DNA from: Thiobacillus sp.
GTDB lineage: Bacteria > Pseudomonadota > Gammaproteobacteria > Burkholderiales > Thiobacillaceae
Assembly (NCBI RefSeq): GCF_024708915.1
Contig: NZ_JANJXQ010000123.1
Location: 1 to 14,727 of the forward strand
Length of the DNA stretch: 14,727 bases
Direction of reading: 5' to 3'
Position 1 is the first letter of the stretch. Each line of letters starts with the position of its first letter. Position numbers and translations under genes: made by a program. Below are positions 1 through 7,956 of this stretch, in pieces. Below the pieces are notes generated by a model. It did no database searches and was not told the DNA's origin. It saw nothing but the letters and a program-made list of their open reading frames with translations.

Positions 1-24
1 CGGGCGCTCCACCAACTCGCCCTG

Positions 25-49
25 GCAAGGCACACAAAACGTGCCTTGC
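25..49. repeat. 9-bp perfect hairpin
   Basis: Bases 25-33 (GCAAGGCAC) are perfectly complementary to 41-49 (GTGCCTTGC), with a 7-base A-rich loop (34-40). Neither side is followed by a T-run, so a standard intrinsic terminator is not supported. It may end transcription of a gene left of the window or belong to the repeat-rich spacer that follows. Confidence 0.4.
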
Positions 50-180
50 TGCGGAGCTCGGACACGGTTCCGCTTTTTCCCCGCCCGCCCACACCAAATC
101 GGCAGCGCTGAAGGGGGACAACCCAGGGTGCCGCCATCGCCTGTTATCCGTCCTGCGCCAAGCACAGGCGTTCGCAAGTG

Positions 181-318
181 CGCCCCTTGTGTGTCGCCGA
201 GAAGTGCAGCCGGCCGGGGAAGAGAGGTGCGGGGTGTCTGAGCCCGCCAGGGCGAGTTCCCGCGCCGCCCCGGCCGGCGAGTATCGCAGGGGAGCCGAAG
301 GCCGACACACCAGGGGTG
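181..318. repeat. nested palindromic intergenic element
   Basis: An outer inverted repeat pairs 181-198 with 301-318: 18 positions with two mismatches and one G-T pair, and core TGTGTCG/CGACACA. It encloses a perfect 11-bp inverted repeat, 209-219 (GCCGGCCGGGG) with 268-278. Two nested stems of this length are unlikely by chance even in GC-rich DNA, so the segment probably folds as DNA cruciform or RNA. With the stem-loop at 331-364 it resembles intergenic repeats I recall as common in betaproteobacterial genomes. That resemblance is from memory and unchecked. Confidence 0.55.
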
Positions 319-330
319 GCTTTTTCTTTG

Positions 331-364
331 GTTACTTTCTTTTGTCCACGCAAAAGAAAGTGAC
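331..364. repeat. A/T-rich stem-loop, part of the intergenic repeat
   Basis: Bases 331-344 (GTTACTTTCTTTTG) pair with 351-364 (CAAAAGAAAGTGAC) at 13 of 14 positions, the exception being a single wobble, across a 6-base loop (345-350). It lies 65 bases beyond the stop of the minus-strand ATPase gene and could end the pilus operon transcript or protect its 3' end. On the minus strand the bases after the stem are A-rich rather than T-rich, so it does not fit a classical intrinsic terminator. Confidence 0.5.
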
Positions 365-428
365 TCGCCCACAGGCGAAAAGCGAAGCCGTCGCTTTAGT
401 TCAAATGAAAGCGAAGAAACAGACACGT

Positions 429-2126
429 TCACACCCGCCCCGTCAAATCCACCACCCGCGCCACTTCCGCCAGCGAGGTGGTGCCATCCAGCACCCGCTT
501 GACGCCGTCTTCCGCCAGCGGGTGATAGCCGTGCTCGAATGCGGCGCGGCGGATTTCGTGCAGCGGCGCATGGTTGGCCACCCGTTCGTCGAGCTCGGGG
601 TCCATCCGCAGCAGCTCGATCAGGGCCAGCCGCCCCCGGTAGCCTTTGTGGCCGCATGCCGGGCAGCCGGTAGCGCGATAAATCTGCGGCGGCTGGGCAA
701 GGTCGGTAGCGAGGATGCGCGCCTCGTCTTCATCCGGCGTGTAGGCCTCCTTGCAGTGCGGGCACAGCTTGCGCACCAGCCGCTGGGCGATGACGCCGAT
801 GATGTTGCCGGCGAGGATGCCGGGCTGGATACCGATGTCCATCAGGCGCGGAAACACGCCGAGTGCGGAATTGGTGTGCAGGGTGGTGAACACCTGATGG
901 CCGGTCATCGCCGCGCGGAAGGCCATTTCGGCGGTGTCCTTGTCGCGGATTTCGCCCACCAAAATGATGTCCGGGTCCTGCCGCATGATCGAGCGGATGC
1001 CGTTGGCGAAATCGAGCTTCAGCGTCTCGTTGACCGAGCTCTGGCGCATCAGCGTGACCGGGTATTCGACCGGGTCTTCCAGCGTCATGATGTTGACGGT
1101 CTCGTTGTTGAGGTGCGACAGCATCGAGTACAGCGTGGTGGTCTTGCCGGAGCCGGTCGGCCCCGTCACCACAAGAATTCCCTCGGGCCGCGCCATCATC
1201 AGTTGCAGTTCGCGCAGCGCATCGCTGGTGAAGCCCATCTGCTCCAGCGGCATGATGGATTTTTCGCGGTCGAGGATGCGCAGCACCACGTTCTCGCCGT
1301 GGATGCCCGGCTGCGAGGAGACGCGGAAATCGATCGGACGGCCGTTCAGCGTCAGCGACATGCGGCCGTCCTGCGGCGCGCGCGTCTCCGCGATGTTCAT
1401 CCCCGACAACACCTTCAGCCGCACCAGGATGCCCGGCCAGTAGGTCTTGTGCAGGCTGCGGATCTGTTCCAGCACGCCGTCGATGCGGTAGCGGATGCGC
1501 AGGAAGGCGTGCTCGGGCTCGAAGTGGATGTCGGACGATTCGCGCTTCACCGCATCGGTCAGCAGCGCACCGACCAGCCGCACCACCGGCTGGGTGTATT
1601 CCTCGGTGTCGGGGTTGAGACTGGCGTAGTCGACCTCGCCGGTCTCGATCTCGCGCAGGATGCCGTCGAGCGAGAGGTCGAAGCCGTAGAACTTGTCGAT
1701 GCATTCGAGCAGCTGCGCCTCGCCCGCCAGCAGGGTGTCGATTTCGAGCTGGCCGCCGAGCGCGGCTTTCAACTGGTCGAGCGCGACCACGTTGAACATG
1801 TCGGTGGTCGCCAGCGTCAGCACGTTCCTCGCCGCGTCGTGGGCGATCGGCAGCAGATGGTGGCGGCGCGCGAAGTCCTCGGGCACCAGGTGCAGCGCCT
1901 CGGGGTCGGCCACCACCTGCGACAGGTCGATGCCCTGGCTGCCGAGCGCGTTGGCGAGCTGGTCGCGCAGCACCGCCTCGGTGATGAAGCCCAAGGCGAC
2001 CAGCTGGCGGCCGATCGGCAGGCCGGTCGCCTTCTGCTCCTTGAGGCCGATGCGCAACTGGTCGAGGGTGATCAGACCCTGAGTGACCAGGGTTTCGCCC
2101 ATGCGGAGTTTTTTTCTGCGCTCCAT
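429..2126 (-). CDS. GspE/PilB/MshE-type pilus or secretion assembly ATPase
   Basis: Cytoplasmic hexameric ATPase of the type IV pilus/type II secretion superfamily, which powers polymerisation of pilin-like subunits. At 565 residues it has the usual full length. The N-terminal domain (about 1-150) opens with RKKLRMGETL, typical of GspE N-domains. The catalytic core shows Walker A GPTGSGKT (322-329), the Asp box LEDPVEY (349-355), Walker B DIILVGEIRD (386-395) and the His box TGHQVFTTLHTN (408-419). Zinc-binding Cys pairs are CPHC (455-458) and CPAC (488-491). The tetracysteine zinc module favours an assembly ATPase over PilT-type retraction. It is the last gene of the five-gene operon, starting 10 bases after the TPR gene with no strong ribosome site, so translational coupling is likely. 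The mshE assignment rests on the neighbouring MshL/M/N-like genes; PilB or GspE names cannot be excluded. Confidence 0.93.
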   Translation of the reverse strand: MERRKKLRMGETLVTQGLITLDQLRIGLKEQKATGLPIGRQLVALGFITEAVLRDQLANALGSQGIDLSQVVADPEALHLVPEDFARRHHLLPIAHDAARNVLTLATTDMFNVVALDQLKAALGGQLEIDTLLAGEAQLLECIDKFYGFDLSLDGILREIETGEVDYASLNPDTEEYTQPVVRLVGALLTDAVKRESSDIHFEPEHAFLRIRYRIDGVLEQIRSLHKTYWPGILVRLKVLSGMNIAETRAPQDGRMSLTLNGRPIDFRVSSQPGIHGENVVLRILDREKSIMPLEQMGFTSDALRELQLMMARPEGILVVTGPTGSGKTTTLYSMLSHLNNETVNIMTLEDPVEYPVTLMRQSSVNETLKLDFANGIRSIMRQDPDIILVGEIRDKDTAEMAFRAAMTGHQVFTTLHTNSALGVFPRLMDIGIQPGILAGNIIGVIAQRLVRKLCPHCKEAYTPDEDEARILATDLAQPPQIYRATGCPACGHKGYRGRLALIELLRMDPELDERVANHAPLHEIRRAAFEHGYHPLAEDGVKRVLDGTTSLAEVARVVDLTGRV

Positions 2127-2136
2127 CTGATGGCGC

Positions 2137-3279
2137 TTAACGAACCGGCTTCAACTGCTGTACGCGCGCTTCGGCCTGGGCGCGGTCGAAGCGGTGCGCG
2201 CCGACGCCGGCGAGCGCCTTCTCGTAATACGTCAGCGCCGCCGGATACTGGTGCAGCTGGTCGAGGCTGACCGCCAGGTTGAAGGCGTAATCGGCGTTGC
2301 CGGGCGCGCCGCGATACGCCTCGAAATAGGCGGCTTGGGCGTCGTTCCAGCGTGCCTGCCCGGCGTAGAGATTGCCGAGCGTCTGGTGGAGATGCGGGCT
2401 GGGATCGCGTTCGAGCAGCATTTTCAGGCGGCTTTCGGCGGCTCCGCTGTCGGTGTTGCCGAGCAGGTCGAGCAGGGCGCCCTGGGCGGCGGCATTGCGT
2501 GGATCGAGATCGAGCACCTCGCGATAGAGGCGTTGCGCATCGGCGTCGCGGCCCTGTGCTCTGGCAATGGCCGCCAGCCCCAGCAACGCGTCTACGCTGC
2601 GTCCGTGGGCGGCGGCCTGGGTGTAGAGCCGTTGCGCCTCGGCCAGCGCGCCGCGCTGGTAGGCCGCGTAGGCCTGGCCGAGCAAAGTCGCTTGCGTGTC
2701 GGGCTGGAACAGCAGCGGCGCCGCTGCCGGCGGGGTCGGGATGCGTGCCGGGCCGGTGGCGGGCGGCGTGCTGCGGGCGCGGGCGGCAGCGGGCTGGGCC
2801 GCGACGGCAGCGGGCATTGCGGCAGGCTGGGGGGCGGGCTGAGGCGGCGGCACGCCGGGCAGCGCGGCGGATGCGGGTTCCGATTCGAGTTCGAGCGGGG
2901 CGGGGTCGACTGGCGCGGCGGCGGTCGTTGCGACGTTTTCCGGCGCGAAGCTGGACGCGGCCGGCGGCTGCAGGGCGAAGTAGAGATACAAGCCGTAGCC
3001 GAGTGCGGTCAACGCGGCCAGCAGGGCGGTGAGCGGCACCAGCGAGAGTTGCGGCCAGCGGAAATCGCGCACACGGCGCAGTTTGGGTGCGCCTGTGCCG
3101 CTGCCGAACAGCAGGCCGGGCGGCTCCACCCATTCGCGCGCCTGGGCTGTGCCGGGTGGGGTCAGAGGCTCCAGTTCGAGGTCGCCCTCGATCCGGTTGC
3201 CGGCCGCGGACGGGTCTGAGCCTGACTTGACCCCGTTGGCAACCTCGGCCTGTTTCAGTGCTTTGAGCAGCAGGCTCAC
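2137..3279 (-). CDS. MshN-like membrane-anchored TPR protein
   Basis: Probable accessory protein of the pilus machine, anchored in the inner membrane with a periplasmic repeat domain. The 380 residues comprise a short cytoplasmic N-terminus (MSLLLKALKQAE, typical of MshN/GspB-like proteins), one transmembrane helix (about 78-103), a Pro/Ala-rich stretch (about 104-190) that could span the periplasm, and tetratricopeptide-like helices (about 195-375). One repeat reads LGNLYAGQARWNDAQAAYFE. The start is GTG at 3279-3277 and overlaps the secretin stop by 4 bases (GTGA), implying coupled translation. MshN function is poorly defined even in Vibrio; scaffolding of the secretin or platform is an inference. 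The name rests on architecture and position between the secretin and the ATPase. Confidence 0.8.
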   Translation of the reverse strand: MSLLLKALKQAEVANGVKSGSDPSAAGNRIEGDLELEPLTPPGTAQAREWVEPPGLLFGSGTGAPKLRRVRDFRWPQLSLVPLTALLAALTALGYGLYLYFALQPPAASSFAPENVATTAAAPVDPAPLELESEPASAALPGVPPPQPAPQPAAMPAAVAAQPAAARARSTPPATGPARIPTPPAAAPLLFQPDTQATLLGQAYAAYQRGALAEAQRLYTQAAAHGRSVDALLGLAAIARAQGRDADAQRLYREVLDLDPRNAAAQGALLDLLGNTDSGAAESRLKMLLERDPSPHLHQTLGNLYAGQARWNDAQAAYFEAYRGAPGNADYAFNLAVSLDQLHQYPAALTYYEKALAGVGAHRFDRAQAEARVQQLKPVR

Positions 3280-5039
3280 GGAGAACTCCGCACCGTAGGA
3301 AGCAGGCGCTGGAACTGGCGCAGTTCATCGCTTTCCAGCGTGGGGTTGGACACCACGATGGGGCGCAGGAAGATCACCAGTTCGGTCTGGCTGTTGATGC
3401 GCTCGTGCTGGCCGAATGCGGCGCCGATGCCTTCGGGGCGCGACAGGCCCGGCAGGCCGTCGCGCGCGTTGTTGCTGTCGTCCTGGATCAGGCCGCCGAG
3501 GATGACGGTTTGGCCGCTGCGGATTTGCAGCAGCGACTCCATTTCGCGGATCTGGATGACCGGGACCTGATTGGGGATGTTCGCTGGAATGCTCGGGTTC
3601 GGGTCTCTGACGAAGCCTACGTTGCGTGAAATCGTTGGCCGCACGGTCAGCGAGACCATGCCGTTTTCGTTGATTTGCGGCGTCATCGTCATCACGATGC
3701 CGACCGGAACGGTTTGCGGCGTGGTGGTGAACGTGGTGGTCGTGCCGACATTCGCTGTCGTGGTGGTGTCCGCCTTGACGTTGAAATACACGAGGTTGTC
3801 GACGACCTTGAGGAGCGCGGTCTGGTTGTTCAACGCCATCAACTTGGGACTCGACAGCACCTTGGTGTTGCCATACGACTCCAGCAGGTCGATTGCGGCC
3901 GTGAAGCCGTTGCTGCCCGTATTCGTGTAGGTGGCCTGGATGAATGGCGTCAGCGTACCGGCCAGCGCGTTGGCGCCGCCGCCGAGGGTATTGATGGCCC
4001 AGCCGGTAGTTCCTTGCAGGGCTTTCGACCAGTCGATTCCGGCGCGGTATTGATCCTTGAGGCTGACCTCGACGATGGTGGCTTCGATCAACACCTGGCG
4101 CTGCGCCGACTGCATCGCGCGGTCGAGATACTGCTGCACCAGTTCCTGCTGCCTGGCGGTGCCCAGCACGCTGACGGTGCCGGCCACCGGGTTGACCGCG
4201 ACATCGTTTTTGCCGTCGCCCGCCGGTTGATTGGCGAACGCAGCGGTGAACAGATTGGCCGCGCCGGCGCCGGCCTTGCTGGCGGCTTCGGCCTGCGATA
4301 CGCGTTCGGCACGCGCGGCCTTCTCGGCATCCAGTCGCGCGGCGCGTTCCTCGCCGCTTTGCGTGACCGCACGCGTGCCGGCGAGAAGGGTGCGGATGTT
4401 GTCGGCCAGCACCGTCCACAGGTCGTTGCTGGACTGGCTGGCCACCGTGGTGGTGGAGGAGTTTCCGGTCGCTGTGCTGCTGGTGCCTGTGGCGCCTGTG
4501 CCGATGTTGCCGCCGCCAGTGCTGGCGATCTGCGCCGCCACCCCGACGCTGGAGGTGGTGTTGCGGGCGACGTTCACATAATTGACGCTGTAGGTTTTGA
4601 CGTAAGGCGTGTCGGGCATGATCGACACCGTGCGGCCGTTCATTTCGTAGCGCAGGTTGGCTTGCCGCGCGATGCGATCGAGGATGGCCGGCAGCGGTTC
4701 CTGCACTGCGTTGAGCGAGACGTTGCCGCTGATCCCCGGATGCAGGTCGATGTTGTACTGGGTGTCGCGCGCGATCGAAAACAGCAGGTCTTTCACCGGG
4801 ACGTCGTTGACCACCACGGTGTAGGTCGGCACCGGCACGCTTGGCCTGGGCGGCGCCAGTGCAGGTAGGGCCTTGACGGGGGCGGGCGGCGGCGCGATGG
4901 GGACGGCCTGGGCAGGCTGGCTGATATGGCCGGGCGAAGTGTCGAACGCCTTGGGCGGCACGCAGCCGCCCAGGAATACGAGGCTGGAGAGGATCAGTCT
5001 CGTCAATGCGGGGCGTTTCGACACAGCGTTCATCATCAT
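3276..5039 (-). CDS. MshL-like secretin, outer-membrane pilus channel (lipoprotein)
   Basis: Outer-membrane secretin that would form the exit pore for a pilus or pseudopilus. It has 587 residues. The N-terminus carries a hydrophobic segment and a lipobox, FLGGC, with Cys26 as the expected lipidated residue. A Pro-rich stretch (about 41-70) leads to an STN/short N-domain (about 73-142). A Gly/Ser/Thr-rich linker (about 170-205) and an Ala/Glu-rich, possibly coiled segment (about 225-262) follow. The secretin domain spans about 300-562, with QVLIEATIVEVSL (315-327), VPVGIVMTMTPQI (444-456), SGQTVILGGLI (508-518) and TELVIFLRPIV (552-562). Three consecutive ATG codons (5039, 5036, 5033) leave the exact start open; the first overlaps the upstream stop as ATGA. 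MshL is preferred over PilQ because AMIN domains are absent and MshM/MshN-like genes flank it. Confidence 0.88.
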   Translation of the reverse strand: MMMNAVSKRPALTRLILSSLVFLGGCVPPKAFDTSPGHISQPAQAVPIAPPPAPVKALPALAPPRPSVPVPTYTVVVNDVPVKDLLFSIARDTQYNIDLHPGISGNVSLNAVQEPLPAILDRIARQANLRYEMNGRTVSIMPDTPYVKTYSVNYVNVARNTTSSVGVAAQIASTGGGNIGTGATGTSSTATGNSSTTTVASQSSNDLWTVLADNIRTLLAGTRAVTQSGEERAARLDAEKAARAERVSQAEAASKAGAGAANLFTAAFANQPAGDGKNDVAVNPVAGTVSVLGTARQQELVQQYLDRAMQSAQRQVLIEATIVEVSLKDQYRAGIDWSKALQGTTGWAINTLGGGANALAGTLTPFIQATYTNTGSNGFTAAIDLLESYGNTKVLSSPKLMALNNQTALLKVVDNLVYFNVKADTTTTANVGTTTTFTTTPQTVPVGIVMTMTPQINENGMVSLTVRPTISRNVGFVRDPNPSIPANIPNQVPVIQIREMESLLQIRSGQTVILGGLIQDDSNNARDGLPGLSRPEGIGAAFGQHERINSQTELVIFLRPIVVSNPTLESDELRQFQRLLPTVRSSP

Positions 5040-6328
5040 TCCAAGACTGCGGTGCGCATTTTGCCGACCGTGCGCAGAAACGGCGCGCCGGTCGGCAAGG
5101 CGGGCAGCGCGCGCAGCGCTGCCATGGCGGCGTCGCGATTGGCAAACTCGCCTGCCAGGATCATCCAGGCGGGCGCACCCTGGCTCAAGCCGTGCAGCAC
5201 CCGCACCGGCTGCGGGGTGGCGGCGTCCAAACTCCCCAGTAATACGGCTGCCTCGCCGGCTTCTTTAGCCGAGGCGACCTGGATGACATGGGTGCCGGCC
5301 GCGGCGGTAGCGAGCCAGAGCCGGGTTTGCCGGGCCCGTTCGGCGATTTCGGCAACAGATGCGGTGGCGACCGGCTTGCGGGAGGCCTGGGGAGCGGCTG
5401 CGGCGGGCGCAACGGCGGGCGCCAGCGCCTGCCATGCAAGCCATGCCAGCAAGCCCAGCGCGGCGGCAAGTCCGGTACTCAACCATGCCCAACGGCGCAT
5501 TCCGGCGTGCTGGCGCGGGAGGGGCTGCATGTCGGCGTCGCCCGCCGCGGCATCCAGGTGGGCCGGGGTGAGCGTATGGGTCTGCCCGGCATACGCCGCC
5601 AGCAGGGTTTTGTCGGCCAGCACGTTGATGCGGCGCGACAGGCCGCCCGACAGCGTCGTCATGCGCGCGATCAGCGCAGGCGAGAACAGATCGGGGCCGC
5701 GATAGCCCGCCACCGCCAGCCGCGCACGCAGGTAATCGGCCACTTCGGCCTCGGCCAGCGGCGACAGGTTCAAACTCAGGGTGATGCGGTCCTTCAGCTG
5801 GCGGATGCGCGGGTCGGCCAGCTGCGCGTCGAGTTCGGGCTGGCCGAACAGCACGATCTGCAGCAGCTTGTCGGTGGCGGTTTCAAGATTGGTCAGCAGC
5901 CGCAGGAATTCCAGGTTGTCGAGCGCGATGCCTTGCGCTTCTTCGACGAACACCACCACGCGGCGCCCTGCCGCATGGCGCGCCAGCAGCGCGGCATTCA
6001 ACTGCGCCAGGCGGGCCTGGCGGCCGTTTTCGGGGGGGGCGATGCCGAGATCGGCCAGAATCGCCGCCAGCATGTCGTCCGGCGCAAGCGTAGGGTTGCC
6101 GAGATAGACGCTGTCGACGCTGTCGGGCAGCTGCGCCGCCAGCTTGCGGCACAGCATGGTCTTGCCGCTGCCGACTTCGCCCACCACCTTGATGATGCCT
6201 TCGCCCTGGCCGATGGCATAGAGCAGGGCGGCGAGCATTTCCCCACGCTGGCCGCCGGCATACCAGTACTCGGTATTCGGCGTGATGCGGAAGGGGGCTT
6301 CTTTCAGACCGAAATAGTCGAGATACAC
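5036..6328 (-). CDS. MshM/ExeA-like AAA ATPase with membrane anchor and SPOR-like domain
   Basis: ATPase of the ExeA/MshM group, which in type II secretion and MSHA systems helps place or assemble the secretin across peptidoglycan. The N-terminus (MYLDYFGLKEAPF) is the family hallmark. Walker A is GEVGSGKT (50-57) and Walker B is VVVFVEEAQ (124-132). FGQPELDAQL (161-170) and LSGGLSRRINVL (226-237) fit the AAA core and sensor region. A transmembrane helix lies at about 280-301. The last ~85 residues (about 345-425) look like a SPOR peptidoglycan-binding domain (THVIQVAS; APAWMILAGEFANRDAAMAAL in two parts; a closing FLRTVGKM). This AAA-TM-SPOR order resembles DamX. The start is GTG at 6328, 7 bases after the regulator stop, with no strong ribosome site. 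Its stop overlaps the secretin start. Confidence 0.87.
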   Translation of the reverse strand: MYLDYFGLKEAPFRITPNTEYWYAGGQRGEMLAALLYAIGQGEGIIKVVGEVGSGKTMLCRKLAAQLPDSVDSVYLGNPTLAPDDMLAAILADLGIAPPENGRQARLAQLNAALLARHAAGRRVVVFVEEAQGIALDNLEFLRLLTNLETATDKLLQIVLFGQPELDAQLADPRIRQLKDRITLSLNLSPLAEAEVADYLRARLAVAGYRGPDLFSPALIARMTTLSGGLSRRINVLADKTLLAAYAGQTHTLTPAHLDAAAGDADMQPLPRQHAGMRRWAWLSTGLAAALGLLAWLAWQALAPAVAPAAAAPQASRKPVATASVAEIAERARQTRLWLATAAAGTHVIQVASAKEAGEAAVLLGSLDAATPQPVRVLHGLSQGAPAWMILAGEFANRDAAMAALRALPALPTGAPFLRTVGKMRTAVLE

Positions 6329-6335
6329 AGAGGGC

Positions 6336-7766
<1,431 letters not shown>

Positions 7767-7770
7767 ATAT

Positions 7771-7775
7771 CCTCC
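7771..7775 (-). promoter_or_regulatory. ribosome binding site for the response regulator
   Basis: On the minus strand GGAGG precedes GTG (7766-7764) with 4 bases between. An ATG at 7768-7766 sits closer still, but in a frame that does not encode the receiver domain. This site therefore supports the GTG start, although the spacing is short. Confidence 0.6.
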
Positions 7776-7850
7776 AGGTCCAATGGTGCCGCGACCGCGC
7801 CTGCTCCTGATGGAGAGCGGGATTGTTGTGCGCGTGTCGGGTTTTCGACG

Positions 7851-7878
7851 ATTGTGCCAGAGACCCGTTGAAAGTTAA
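7851..7878 (-). promoter_or_regulatory. possible sigma-70 promoter for the regulator/pilus operon
   Basis: On the minus strand TTAACT (7878-7873) and CACAAT (7856-7851) are separated by 16 bases. Each matches consensus at four of six positions. It lies 85 bases upstream of the regulator start, in the only sizeable gap ahead of the operon (7767-7956). The fit is moderate and no experiment supports it. Confidence 0.3.
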
Positions 7879-7903
7879 ACCGCGGCAGAGCGGCGGGAGC
7901 GTG

Positions 7904-7937
7904 CGTGCCGCAAGCGGGCGGATGCGTTTGCGGCACG
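7904..7937 (-). terminator. stem-loop after the 565-residue gene, possible terminator
   Basis: Bases 7904-7913 (CGTGCCGCAA) are perfectly complementary to 7928-7937 (TTGCGGCACG), with a 14-base loop. The structure starts 20 bases past the stop of the upstream minus-strand gene and precedes the regulator promoter region, where a terminator is expected. There is no T-run after the stem on the minus strand, so it may be Rho-assisted or an mRNA 3'-end stabiliser. Confidence 0.4.
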
Positions 7938-7956
7938 GCTGGGACGGGTTTGGGAA

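Larger units (their letters stand above)
1..428. other. gene-free intergenic region with palindromic repeats
   Basis: No reading frame here resembles a protein family. The plus-strand frames are short or run on as antisense of the ATPase gene beyond 429. The stretch holds the hairpin at 25-49, a nested inverted repeat at 181-318 and an A/T-rich stem-loop at 331-364. It is the 3' flank of the minus-strand pilus operon, where the next pilus gene (an inner-membrane platform protein) might have been expected. Confidence 0.6.

Noticed and set aside
189..2270. Long plus-strand open frame of 693 codons opposite the assembly ATPase gene.
   Set aside because: It is antisense to a gene with all ATPase motifs. 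Its composition (His, Gln and Arg rich) is typical of a GC-rich shadow frame and it has no recognisable domain.
3700..3750. Possible frameshift or tandem repeat in the secretin where GTG triplets recur.
   Set aside because: The reading frame stays intact and conserved secretin motifs lie on both sides. The triplets simply encode a Thr-rich loop on the minus strand.
3325..5145. Long minus-strand frame of 606 codons overlapping the secretin gene.
   Set aside because: It is out of frame with the secretin, extremely rich in Arg, Gln and His, and has no family features.
7844..7859. Possible sigma-54 promoter (TGGCAC on the minus strand) upstream of the response regulator.
   Set aside because: The -24 half is good, but the -12 half has GA where the invariant GC should be, so it does not meet the consensus.
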